Shown here: positions 7,960 through 15,836 of the stretch, in pieces | Layout of the letters: every line of letters begins with the position of its first letter | Position numbering within the stretch: position 1 is the stretch's first letter | From: Betaproteobacteria bacterium | Lineage (GTDB): Bacteria; Pseudomonadota; Gammaproteobacteria; Burkholderiales; SG8-39 | DNA: 64,000 bases | Assembly: GCA_004297625.1 (NCBI GenBank) | Contig: SCTY01000003.1 | Coordinates: 124,001-188,000 of the forward strand | Reading direction: 5' to 3' | The notes under the pieces: model-generated | Told to the model about the DNA's origin: nothing | Database searches by the model: none | Seen by the model: the letters and a program-made list of their open reading frames with translations, nothing else | Position numbers and translations under genes: made by a program

Positions 7960-10900
7960 CCCCACCTCGAAGAGCGCATGCGTGATCTGCCCGAGCGAGC
8001 AGACGCGCACCGCGTCCATGAGCACGGCGAAGACGTTCTCGTCCTTGATGACCGCCTCCTGCAGGCGCCGCAACATGGCCGCGGACTCTTTTTCGTTTCT
8101 CTTCTGGAAATCCCTCAGCCGCTTGAGCTGGGAGCGCTTTTCCTCTTCGGTGGAGCGGATGAGCTCGATCTTCTGGGGAACGGAATCGGCGTGCGGGTTG
8201 CGGAAAGTATTGACGCCGACGATCGGGTAGGAGCCGTCGTGCTTGCGGCGCTCGTAGTAGAGCGATTCTTCCTGGATCTTGCCGCGCTGGTAGCCCGTCT
8301 CCATGGCGCCCAGGACGCCGCCGCGGCTCGATAGCGCCTCGAACTCCTTCAGCACCGCTTCCTCGACGAGGTCGGTGAGCGCCTCGACGATGAACGCGCC
8401 CTGGTTGGGGTTCTCGTTCTTCGCGAGGCCCCATTCCTTGTTGATGATGAGCTGGATCGCCATCGCCCGGCGCACCGACTCCTCCGTCGGCGTCGTGATC
8501 GCCTCGTCGTAGGCGTTGGTGTGCAGGGAATTCGTGTTGTCGTAAGTCGAGATCAGCGCCTGCAGGGTGGTGCGGATGTCGTTGAAGGCGATCTCCTGCG
8601 CGTGCAGCGAGCGTCCCGAGGTCTGCGAGTGGAACTTGAGCTTCTGGCTGCGCTCGTTCGCGCCGTAGCGGTTTCGCATCGCCACCGCCCAGATGCGCCG
8701 CGCCACCCGGCCGAGGACCGAGTACTCGGGATCCATGCCGTAGGAGAAGAAGAACGACAGGTTCGGCGCGAAGTCGTCGATGTGCATGCCGCGCGCGAGG
8801 TAGGCCTCGACGAAGGTGAAGCCGTTGGCGAGCGTGAAGGCGAGCTGCGAGATCGGATTCGCCCCCGCTTCGGCGATGTGATAGCCCGAGATCGACACCG
8901 AATAGAAGTTCCTCACCTGGTGCTCGATGAAGTACTCCTGGATATCGCCCATCACCTTGAGCGAGAACTCGGTCGAGAAGATGCACGTGTTCTGGCCTTG
9001 GTCCTCCTTGAGGATGTCGGCCTGCACCGTGCCCCGGACGCTCGACAGCGTTTCGGCCTTTATCTTCCTGAGTTCCTCCCCCGTCGGCTTACGTCCCAGT
9101 TTCTCGACCTGTTGGTCGATCGCGGTGTTGAAGAACATCGCGAGGATCGTCGGCGCCGGGCCGTTGATCGTCATGGAGACCGAGGTCGCCGGATCGCACA
9201 AATCGAACCCTGCGTAGAGCACCTTCATGTCGTCGAGCGTCGCGATCGACACGCCCGAGTTGCCGACCTTGCCGTAGATGTCGGGGCGCTCGTCGGGATC
9301 GAAGCCGTAGAGCGTCACCGAGTCGAAGGCGGTCGAAAGTCGCTTCGCCGGCATGTCCTTCGAGAGGAGGTGGAAGCGCCGGTTGGTGCGGAACGGATCG
9401 CCCTCCCCCGCGAACATGCGCGTCGGGTCCTCGTTCTCCCTCTTGAAATGGAACACGCCCGCGGTATACGGAAATTCGCCCGGCAGGTTCTCGCGCATGC
9501 GCCAGCGCAGCAGCTCGCCGGGGTCTTCGTATTTCGGCAGCGCCACCTTGGGCACCTTGATGCCCGATAGCGAGGTCTGGGTGAGCCGGGTGCGCAGCTC
9601 CCGCGCTCTCACCCTCACCACCTGCTCGTCGCCGGAGTAGGCCTTCACCGTGCCCGGCCAGCCGTCGAGAAGCTTTTGCGCGTGCGGGTCGAGCGTTCTC
9701 GCTTCGAGGAGACGATCGAGCTCGGCGGGCGCCGCATTTCCGAGCGCGCGTTTTGCGAAAAGCAGGTGCTGGCGCTCGCGGGCCAGCTTCGATTGCTGGC
9801 TCGAGAAATCGTGATAGCCGCGCACGCATTCCGCGATTTCGGCGAGGTAGCGGCTCTGTTTCGGCGGCAAGATCGAATGCACGCCGGAGGACACCCGCGT
9901 AGCCGGTTTCGGCAGCCTGCCCGGCTTGAGCCTCAACCCCTTCTCCAGCAGCTTCTCGCAGACCGCGTGATAGAGCGCCGTCACGCCGTCGTCGTTGAAG
10001 CGCGACGCGATGGTGCCGAACACCGGCATCTCGTCCGCCGCCGCGCCGAACGCTTCGCGGTTGCGCTGTACCTGCTTGCGCACGTCGCGTAGCGCGTCGT
10101 CGGCGCCCTTGCGGTCGAACTTGTTGATGGCGACGAAATCGGCGAAGTCGAGCATGTCGATCTTCTCGAGCTGGCTCGCCGCGCCGAACTCGGGCGTCAT
10201 GACATAGAGCGAGGCGTCCACATGCGGCACGATGGCCGCATCGCCCTGCCCGATGCCTGCGGTCTCCACCATGATGAGATCGAATCCCGACGCGCGGCAG
10301 GCGGCGATGGCCTCGCCGAGCGCGGCCGAGAGCTCGCTGTCGGTATCGCGCGTGGCGAGCGAGCGCATGAAGACCCGCCCGCCGTGGATGGCGTTCATGC
10401 GGATGCGGTCGCCGAGCAGCGCGCCCCCCGTCTTGCGCCGCGTGGGATCCACCGAGAGCACCGCGATGCGCAGCGCGTCTGCCTGGTCCAGGCGGAAGCG
10501 GCGCACCAGCTCGTCGGTCAGCGAGCTTTTGCCGGCGCCGCCGGTACCGGTGATGCCGAGCACGGGCACCGGGCGCGCTTTGGCTTTTTCGAGAATCGAA
10601 TCTTTCTTGAAAACGCCGAGCTCGAGCACGGTGATGATCTGCGCGAGCGCACGGAAATCGCCGGGCTTCAATTCCTTGGGCGCGTACTGCGTCGGATCGA
10701 AGTCGCAGTGCGCGAGCATGTCGTTGATCATGCCCTGCAGGCCCATGCGCTGGCCGTCCTCGGGCGAGTAGATGCGCGTGACGCCGTAGCGCTGCAGCTC
10801 CTCGATCTCGGAGGCGACGATCACTCCGCCGCCGCCGCCGAAAACCCTGATGTGGCCGCCGCCCTGCGCGCGCAGCAGATCGAGCATGTACTTGAAGTAC

Positions 10901-11148
10901 TCGATGTGCCCGCCCTGGTAGGACGACACCGCCACGCCCTGCACGTCCTCCTGCAGCGCCGCGCTGACCACTTCGTCGACCGACCGGTTATGGCCGAGGT
11001 GGATCACCTCCGCGCCGGAGGCTTGCAGCATGCGCCGCATGATGTTGATCGACGCGTCGTGCCCGTCGAACAGGCTCGCCGCGGTGACGAAGCGCACCTT
11101 GTGTCTTGCCTTGTAGACGAGCCTGGCGCCGGCGGAGAGGTCGGTCAT
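7936..11148 (-). CDS. icmF: Fused isobutyryl-CoA mutase IcmF (B12 domain, G-protein chaperone, mutase)
   Basis: 1070-residue cytoplasmic enzyme, the usual length of IcmF, which interconverts isobutyryl- and n-butyryl-CoA using adenosylcobalamin. The order is: B12-binding domain (DGHDAS at 28-33, supplying the lower axial His), GTPase chaperone domain (Walker [10 protein letters not shown] at 201-209, [19 protein letters not shown]), linker, then the TIM-barrel mutase domain from about residue 540 ([40 protein letters not shown]). The Phe in the GVF-x-FKR segment is the IcmF-type residue rather than the Tyr of methylmalonyl-CoA mutase. A perfect 26-bp palindrome lies 17 bases before the start. 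Confidence 0.93.
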   Translation of the reverse strand: MTDLSAGARLVYKARHKVRFVTAASLFDGHDASINIMRRMLQASGAEVIHLGHNRSVDEVVSAALQEDVQGVAVSSYQGGHIEYFKYMLDLLRAQGGGHIRVFGGGGGVIVASEIEELQRYGVTRIYSPEDGQRMGLQGMINDMLAHCDFDPTQYAPKELKPGDFRALAQIITVLELGVFKKDSILEKAKARPVPVLGITGTGGAGKSSLTDELVRRFRLDQADALRIAVLSVDPTRRKTGGALLGDRIRMNAIHGGRVFMRSLATRDTDSELSAALGEAIAACRASGFDLIMVETAGIGQGDAAIVPHVDASLYVMTPEFGAASQLEKIDMLDFADFVAINKFDRKGADDALRDVRKQVQRNREAFGAAADEMPVFGTIASRFNDDGVTALYHAVCEKLLEKGLRLKPGRLPKPATRVSSGVHSILPPKQSRYLAEIAECVRGYHDFSSQQSKLARERQHLLFAKRALGNAAPAELDRLLEARTLDPHAQKLLDGWPGTVKAYSGDEQVVRVRARELRTRLTQTSLSGIKVPKVALPKYEDPGELLRWRMRENLPGEFPYTAGVFHFKRENEDPTRMFAGEGDPFRTNRRFHLLSKDMPAKRLSTAFDSVTLYGFDPDERPDIYGKVGNSGVSIATLDDMKVLYAGFDLCDPATSVSMTINGPAPTILAMFFNTAIDQQVEKLGRKPTGEELRKIKAETLSSVRGTVQADILKEDQGQNTCIFSTEFSLKVMGDIQEYFIEHQVRNFYSVSISGYHIAEAGANPISQLAFTLANGFTFVEAYLARGMHIDDFAPNLSFFFSYGMDPEYSVLGRVARRIWAVAMRNRYGANERSQKLKFHSQTSGRSLHAQEIAFNDIRTTLQALISTYDNTNSLHTNAYDEAITTPTEESVRRAMAIQLIINKEWGLAKNENPNQGAFIVEALTDLVEEAVLKEFEALSSRGGVLGAMETGYQRGKIQEESLYYERRKHDGSYPIVGVNTFRNPHADSVPQKIELIRSTEEEKRSQLKRLRDFQKRNEKESAAMLRRLQEAVIKDENVFAVLMDAVRVCSLGQITHALFEVGGQYRRSM

Positions 11149-11164
11149 GGGGGAAAAGAAGCCT

Positions 11165-11190
11165 AGTTGACGTTTACGTAAACGTCAACT
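11165..11190. promoter_or_regulatory. Perfect 26-bp palindrome, operator upstream of icmF
   Basis: Half-site AGTTGACGTTTAC followed by its exact complement GTAAACGTCAACT. It occupies positions -17 to -42 relative to the icmF start and overlaps the stop codon of the aldolase gene. Perfect dyads of this length are typical of TetR- or MerR-type regulators of acyl-CoA catabolism; the GACGTTTAC core recalls operators described for branched-chain amino acid/fatty acid regulators (LiuR/LiuQ-type), which is only an analogy. Confidence 0.7.
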
Positions 11191-11958
11191 CCGGTAGGAC
11201 GGGTCCAGGGCATCGATCCTGCGCTGCAGGGCGGCGAACGCATCCTCGCAGGTGCGCTTCTCCGCGGGCCCCGATTCGCGCACCGTCTGCTCGAAGACTT
11301 CGGGGCGGATCGGGTTCGGGTCGCCCGCGCGGCTCGCCGCAATCTGCACATCGCAGGCGCGTTGCAGCGTCCACAGCATGAGAAAAGCCTCCGGGACGCT
11401 CGGTCCCCAGGCCAGCAGCCCGTGGTTGCGCAGGATCATCGCCGGCTTGTCGCCGAGGTCGCGGATCAGGCGCTCCTTCTCGCCCGGTTCGACCGTGATG
11501 CCTTCGAAGTCGTGGTACGCGACGCGCCCGTGCAGCATGGCGCCGTAGAAGTTGTCGGGCGATAGACCGGCCTTCAGGCAGGCGACCGCCATCCCGGTCG
11601 TCGTGTGCGTGTGCATGACGCAGTGCGCGTTCTTCACGGCGCCGTGGATCGCCGAATGGATCACGAATCCCGCGCGGTTCACCGGCCATTCGGTCTCGCG
11701 CACCGGATTGCCCTCGATGTCGATGAGCACCAGGCTGGAGGCGGTCACCTCGCGGTACTGCAGCCCGAACGGGTTGATGAGAAAACGCAGCTCCGGCCCC
11801 GGCACGCGCACCGTGATGTGGTTGAAGATGAGCTCGGTCCAGCCCAGAAGATCGAAGATGCGGTAGGCGGCGGCGAGCTCGACGCGCGCGCTCTTTTCGG
11901 CCTCGGTCATCGGCGCCGCCTGCGCCGGCCGGGCGGCGTTCTGCATGTAGATGCTCAT
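11185..11958 (-). CDS. Class II aldolase/adducin-family protein
   Basis: 257 residues covering one complete class II aldolase domain. Metal-binding histidines are in CVMHTHTTTGMAV and in ILRNHGLLAWG, and the N-terminal substrate loop is FNHITVRVPG. Members cleave or epimerise phosphorylated or hydroxy-acid substrates; the adducin-like bacterial branch, to which the sequence seems closest, has few defined reactions. It lies 16 bases after a cytochrome c gene and its stop codon lies inside the palindrome controlling icmF. Confidence 0.82.
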   Translation of the reverse strand: MSIYMQNAARPAQAAPMTEAEKSARVELAAAYRIFDLLGWTELIFNHITVRVPGPELRFLINPFGLQYREVTASSLVLIDIEGNPVRETEWPVNRAGFVIHSAIHGAVKNAHCVMHTHTTTGMAVACLKAGLSPDNFYGAMLHGRVAYHDFEGITVEPGEKERLIRDLGDKPAMILRNHGLLAWGPSVPEAFLMLWTLQRACDVQIAASRAGDPNPIRPEVFEQTVRESGPAEKRTCEDAFAALQRRIDALDPSYRS

Positions 11959-11974
11959 GCGTTTAGTTTACCGT

Positions 11975-12385
11975 TTAGCGGCTCGACGACATCTGCGCGC
12001 GCACCTTTCGTACTTCATCGGACCAGTGCGACTCGATGTAAGCGAGCACCGCTCGAATCTCTTGGTCCGATAGCTTGGCCCCGAAGGCCGGCATGTCGCT
12101 CTCGTAGCCGGCGGGCGCATAAGGCGGCACCAGCCCGTTCTTCGTGATGCCGATGAGCACCTCGTCCGGGTGGTGCCAGGTATGGCCGCCATCGTCGTGC
12201 GGCGGCGCCGGCAAGCGGCCGTCGGGCAGGCGCTTTCTCCAGTTCGGCCGGCCTTCGAGCTTGGCGCCGTGGCAGGAAGCGCAATGCTGCGCGTAGAGCT
12301 CTTGCCCGAGCGCAAGCTGCGCCGGATCGGGCGGCTGCCCGCCACAGGCGGCGAGCAGCAACAAGGCGCTCCATGCGAGCCGCAT
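11975..12385 (-). CDS. Lipoprotein c-type cytochrome
   Basis: 136 residues. The N terminus MRLAWSALLLLAACGG has a lipobox (LLAAC), so the mature protein should be a diacylglyceryl lipoprotein facing the periplasm. One haem site is CASCH (residues about 36-40), preceded by GQELYAQHC; a likely axial Met is in the DMPAFGAKLSD segment before the C-terminal helix. Class I cytochrome c fold. The start overlaps the stop of the EamA gene by one base (TGATG), and the next gene is an aldolase. Redox partner unknown. Confidence 0.85.
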   Translation of the reverse strand: MRLAWSALLLLAACGGQPPDPAQLALGQELYAQHCASCHGAKLEGRPNWRKRLPDGRLPAPPHDDGGHTWHHPDEVLIGITKNGLVPPYAPAGYESDMPAFGAKLSDQEIRAVLAYIESHWSDEVRKVRAQMSSSR

Positions 12386-13434
12386 CAGTGCCGATGGGGG
12401 TGATGAACCTCGGGAAAATGCGGATGGCTATGCCGCATGCGCTCGTGACGGTGGACGTGGCTATGCGGCTCCGGCCCCTCGTCGCCGCGATGCGGGTGCT
12501 GATGGTGCTCGTCGTGCACATGTCGGTGCTCGTGCTCGAGCGCTTCGTGCTGATGCATATGCTCGTGGCGTTCGGTGAGCGCCAGCCAGGTGCCCACGAG
12601 CGTCAGGGCGAACCCGCCGATGAGTGCCGGCGTAACCGGCTCGCCGAGAAAGGCCAAGGCAAGCACCGCGCCAAAGAAGGGCGCCGTGCCGAAATGGGCG
12701 GCGGTGCGCGCGGCGCCCAGATAGCGCATGGCGAGCACGTAGAGCACCAGGCTTGCGCCGTAGCCGAGCGCGCCGACACCGAGCGCCGCCAACCACGCGC
12801 TCTGCGGCGCGGCGGGCGCGAGCGCGAGACCAAGCGCGGTGTTCACCGCGCCGGCCACCAGCCCTTTCCACATCGCGATGGCATAAGGGTCGGCAAGCGA
12901 TATGCGGCGCGTGAGGTTGTTGTCGAGCGCCCATAGCAGGCACGCGCCGAATACGGCGAGCGCATGCGGCGAGAAGGGAAGCGCAAGCCGCGGCGACCAG
13001 GCGAGAAGCGCTCCGGCGCCGAGAATCGCCGCGGCGGCGAGCCAGATGCGGGGCGCCACCGCCTCGCGGAAGAAAAGCGCCGCAAGCAGCGCAGTAAGGA
13101 CGGCTTCCGCAGCGAGAAGCAGCGAAGCCGAGGACGCTGCAAGCCCGCTCAGTCCCCAGACGAGCAGGACCGGCGCGATCACGCCTCCGGCGAGCACTGC
13201 TCCGGCGAGCGCGCCGAGATCCCGACGAGCGAGTGGCGCTTCAGCCGTGTTCCTTCGTGCAATACGCACGAGAGCGAGGCCGAGAAAAGAACCGAGATAA
13301 AGCAGCCCGGCCAGCAGCACCGGATGCACTGCGGCGGTCAGCGGCTTGACCGCGGGCGCCGCGGCGCCGAAGAGCGCCGCCGACGCGAGCGCCAGAACCG
13401 CGTAGCGCTGGAGCCGAAAATCGATCCGCTTCAC
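12385..13434 (-). CDS. EamA/DMT-family permease with His-rich C-terminal tail
   Basis: 349 residues with about ten membrane segments arranged as two EamA repeats (first from LASAALFGAAAPAVKPL, second from FGACLLWALDNNLTRR). The last 62 or so residues after the final helix are hydrophilic and contain 23 histidines (for example HEHRHVHDEHHQHPHRG), a feature not found in ordinary DMT exporters and suggestive of metal binding or sensing at the cytoplasmic or periplasmic face. It overlaps the TPM gene upstream by 4 bases and the cytochrome gene downstream by 1. A metal-linked transporter is inferred; the substrate is unknown. Confidence 0.8.
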   Translation of the reverse strand: MKRIDFRLQRYAVLALASAALFGAAAPAVKPLTAAVHPVLLAGLLYLGSFLGLALVRIARRNTAEAPLARRDLGALAGAVLAGGVIAPVLLVWGLSGLAASSASLLLAAEAVLTALLAALFFREAVAPRIWLAAAAILGAGALLAWSPRLALPFSPHALAVFGACLLWALDNNLTRRISLADPYAIAMWKGLVAGAVNTALGLALAPAAPQSAWLAALGVGALGYGASLVLYVLAMRYLGAARTAAHFGTAPFFGAVLALAFLGEPVTPALIGGFALTLVGTWLALTERHEHMHQHEALEHEHRHVHDEHHQHPHRGDEGPEPHSHVHRHERMRHSHPHFPEVHHPHRH

Positions 13435-13928
13435 AGCACTATGGGCTTGTCGGGCAACTCGTTCGCATCACCGGCGCGCGCGGGGAAATGCTGCGCGAGG
13501 TGGCGCGAGACCTCTTCGATGCCGGCGGTGATGCCGGGCGCAAATTCGCCGCGCGCGAGCGCCGCTTCCATCCGGCGGCAAATCGCCTCCCACTCCTGCG
13601 CCGGCACTTTGGCATGGATGCCGCGATCGGCGATGATCTCGATGTTGCGGTCGGCGAGCAGCAGGTAAATCAGCACGCCGTTGTTGTGCTCCGTGTCCCA
13701 GACGCGCAGCTGGGAAAAAACGTCGAGCGCGCGGCTGCGCGCCGGCTGGCCCGCGAAGAGCGCGGCGCCGTCGAGCGCCGCCTCCACCGCCAGGCGGATC
13801 TCGCCTCTATGGCCGGCTTCGCAGCGCTTGATCGCCTGCTCGATGGCTTTCATGGCGCTCGGCGGCAGGGCGCGCGCAACCGCTCCGGGCAGGGCGAAGA
13901 GGTGTCGCGCGATACGCTTCAGGTCCAT
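13431..13928 (-). CDS. TPM-domain protein (YgcG-type, short form)
   Basis: 165 residues made almost entirely of one TPM domain: HRGEIRLAVEAALDG, ALDVFSQLRVWDTEHNNGVLIYLLLADRNIEIIADRGI and a C-terminal helix region. There is no clear signal peptide or membrane anchor. TPM domains are found in YgcG/PA-type proteins and thylakoid TLP18.3; most bacterial members are of unknown function and often sit with LemA, as here. It follows the larger TPM gene after 2 bases and overlaps the EamA gene by 4. Confidence 0.8.
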   Translation of the reverse strand: MDLKRIARHLFALPGAVARALPPSAMKAIEQAIKRCEAGHRGEIRLAVEAALDGAALFAGQPARSRALDVFSQLRVWDTEHNNGVLIYLLLADRNIEIIADRGIHAKVPAQEWEAICRRMEAALARGEFAPGITAGIEEVSRHLAQHFPARAGDANELPDKPIVL

Positions 13929-13930
13929 CG

Positions 13931-14764
13931 CTACCAGCGCCCCGAGGCGCCGCCGCCGCCGAAGCTGCCGCCGCCGCCACCGAAGCCGCCACCACCGCCG
14001 CCGAAACCGCCGCCGCCGAATCCTCCGGGGAAGCCGCCGTAGAAGCGCCGCCCCGAGCCGCCGCCGGCTAGCGTGAATAAGAACGCGAGCACCGCCGCGA
14101 TCAGCGCGACAAAAAGCGCCCCGGCGAGGATCCAGGCAATGACACCTACCGCGCCGCCGGCAGCGATCGCGCCGAAAAATCGTCCGAGAATCGCGCGCAG
14201 CGCGGCGCCGACGACTACAGCGAGGATGAGCAAGACGGGCAAAACCTGGCCGATGCCACCGTCTGCTTGCGGCGCCGATTGCGCCGGCGCGGGCAGCGGC
14301 TCGCCGTCGATCACCCGGATCATGCGATCCACGCCGGCGCTGATGCCGCCGAAGTAATCGCCCTCGCGGAAGCGCGGCACGATCGCCTCGCGAATGATGC
14401 GGCTCGCGGTGGCGTCGTTCAGCGCTCCTTCGAGGCCATAGCCGACTTCGATCCGCAGCGCCCGGTCGTTCTTCGCCACGACCAGGATGGCGCCGTCATC
14501 GATTTTCTTGCGGCCGAGCTTCCACTGCTCGGCGACGCGCATCGAGTATTGCTCGATCGGCTCGGGTTCCGTGGTGGGCAGGATGAGGACCGCAATCTGG
14601 CTGCCTTTGCGCGCCTCGAACTGGTGCAGCATTTGCTCGAGCGACGCGCTCTGCTCCCGGGTGAGCGTGCCGGTCAGGTCGGTGACCGGGCTTTTGAGCG
14701 GCGGGACCGCGACCTGCGCCCAAGCCGGCAGCGCGAGCAGCAGAACGGCGAGCGCCCGGATCAC
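13931..14764 (-). CDS. TPM-domain membrane protein with glycine-rich tail (YgcG-type)
   Basis: 277 residues. Signal peptide (VIRALAVLLLALPAWAQ, GTG start), then a periplasmic TPM domain (VTDLTGTLTREQ, GSQIAVLILPTTEPEPIEQYS, EVGYGLEGALNDATASRII), one or two membrane helices near residues 190-240 and a C-terminal run of GGGF repeats ending SGRW. The GTG start overlaps the lemA stop (GTGA). Pairing with lemA is a widespread arrangement of unknown function, probably connected with the envelope. The same transcription run begins at the cus genes. Confidence 0.85.
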   Translation of the reverse strand: MIRALAVLLLALPAWAQVAVPPLKSPVTDLTGTLTREQSASLEQMLHQFEARKGSQIAVLILPTTEPEPIEQYSMRVAEQWKLGRKKIDDGAILVVAKNDRALRIEVGYGLEGALNDATASRIIREAIVPRFREGDYFGGISAGVDRMIRVIDGEPLPAPAQSAPQADGGIGQVLPVLLILAVVVGAALRAILGRFFGAIAAGGAVGVIAWILAGALFVALIAAVLAFLFTLAGGGSGRRFYGGFPGGFGGGGFGGGGGGFGGGGGSFGGGGASGRW

Positions 14765-15366
14765 TTGGACTTCTGGCCGAAATCGACCTTCGGGGCCTTG
14801 GAAATCTCGCGCTCGTTCTCCACGCTGAAGTTCGGCTTCGGCTTGAAGCCAAACGCCATGGCGGTGAGGTTCGACGGGAACTGGCGCACGGTGACGTTGT
14901 AGGACTCGACCGCCTTGATGTAGCGGTTGCGCGCCACCGCGATGCGGTTCTCGGTGCCTTCGAGCTGCGCCTGCAGGTCGCGGAAGTTCGCGTCCGACTT
15001 GAGCTGCGGATAGTTCTCCGCCACCACGAGCAGGCGCGACAACGCGCCCGTGAGCTCGCCCTGCGCCTGCTGGAACTTCGCGAAAGCCTCGGGATTGTTG
15101 ATCAGCTCGGGCGTGGCCTGGATCGAGCCGACGCGCGAGCGCGCTTCGGTGACCTGCGTGAGCACCTGGCGCTCCTGCGTGGCGAAGGCTTTGACGGTTT
15201 CTACGAGATTTGGCACGAGGTCGGCGCGGCGCTGGTACTGGTTCAGGACCTCCGACCATGCGGCCTTCACCTGCTCGTCGGCCGACTGCAGCGTGTTGTA
15301 GCCGCAACCGGAAAGCGCGAGCAGAGCGGCAACCGCGAACAGCCAATGCAAGGCGCGCGTCCTCAT
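14761..15366 (-). CDS. lemA: LemA family protein
   Basis: 201 residues. Signal/lipobox-like N terminus (ALLALSGCGYNTLQ) followed by the LemA helical domain: DEQVKAAWSEVLNQYQRRAD, LVPNLVETVKAFATQE and YPQLKSDANFRDLQAQLEGT are diagnostic. Length is normal. Predicted to be membrane-anchored with a coiled helical bundle; its biochemical role is not established in any organism I can name. It starts inside the stop codon of a CusF-like relic and is followed by two TPM-domain genes. Confidence 0.92.
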   Translation of the reverse strand: MRTRALHWLFAVAALLALSGCGYNTLQSADEQVKAAWSEVLNQYQRRADLVPNLVETVKAFATQERQVLTQVTEARSRVGSIQATPELINNPEAFAKFQQAQGELTGALSRLLVVAENYPQLKSDANFRDLQAQLEGTENRIAVARNRYIKAVESYNVTVRQFPSNLTAMAFGFKPKPNFSVENEREISKAPKVDFGQKSK

Positions 15367-15483
15367 CTGACCTCCGTAATGACGTAGTCCTTACCGTGCC
15401 GGACGAACTGGAAGTCTATCTTGTGCCCGGGCTGCAGCTTTTCAAGCAGCGCCTTGTCGCCGACGGCGAACGGCGCGCGGCCA
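15363..15483 (-). pseudogene. Relic of a CusF-like copper-binding domain
   Basis: Reading a frame different from the PII gene, the minus strand encodes PFAVGDKALLEKLQPGHKID, then FQFVRHGKDYVITEVR and a TGA that overlaps the lemA start. This is the second half of a CusF domain; the CusB in this window ends with a homologous stretch (MEFAAKDKALLAGLKPG). Upstream, the expected WPAMTMPF copper motif is reduced to TGGCCG fused directly to the CGTTC of PF, consistent with loss of about 8 bases and a frame change. No start codon of its own. It overlaps the last 14 codons of the PII-like gene. Confidence 0.65.
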
Positions 15484-15807
15484 GAACTCGTCCGGCGTTG
15501 CCTCGGCGCGCGTGCGAATCAGGTAGAACTTCTCGACCGGAATGACGGCGACGACGCCGTCGCCGGGCAGCCCGGTGTGCGCGCCGTCTATGATGGCGCC
15601 CACCACTTTGTCCACCTCGTCCACGCGGGTGAAGATGTCGACCCTCACCTCCTCCACCATCCAGTCGCGCGCGAAGAAGTCGTGATACTCGCCGTAGCCC
15701 TTGACCTTGTAGACGTTGATCCGCTCCACCCCGATTTCGCGCAGCTTCCTTTCCACCTCTTCCAGCCGGTCACGGCGGATAAAGGCAACGACTGCTTTGA
15801 TCTCCAT
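15442..15807 (-). CDS. PII-like signalling protein linked to Cus efflux
   Basis: 121 residues, close to the PII length. The fold pattern is present: MEIKAVVAFIRRDRLEEVER, a T-loop-like segment (YKVKGYGEYHDFF), and the C-terminal signature TGLPGDGVVAVIPVEKFYLIRT. The T-loop is shorter than in GlnB and lacks the uridylylated Tyr context, so it belongs with the PII-like proteins found beside metal RND pumps or transporters rather than nitrogen control. ATG at 15807 has a GGGGG Shine-Dalgarno. It lies 29 bases after cusA. The last residues (FWPRAVRRRRQGAA) probably derive from a broken CusF gene read out of frame. Confidence 0.8.
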   Translation of the reverse strand: MEIKAVVAFIRRDRLEEVERKLREIGVERINVYKVKGYGEYHDFFARDWMVEEVRVDIFTRVDEVDKVVGAIIDGAHTGLPGDGVVAVIPVEKFYLIRTRAEATPDEFWPRAVRRRRQGAA

Positions 15808-15836
15808 CGTTTCCCCCTTTGTTGCAAGTTCCTGGT

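Noticed and set aside
11960..11982. GTTTACCGTTTA similar to half of the icmF palindrome
   Set aside because: Only a partial, non-symmetric match at the start of the aldolase gene; not enough for a site call.
15700..15725. CTTGACCTTGTAGACG resembling the start of a CueR-type promoter
   Set aside because: Inside the PII-like coding region, lacks the right dyad arm and a -10 at 19 bases.
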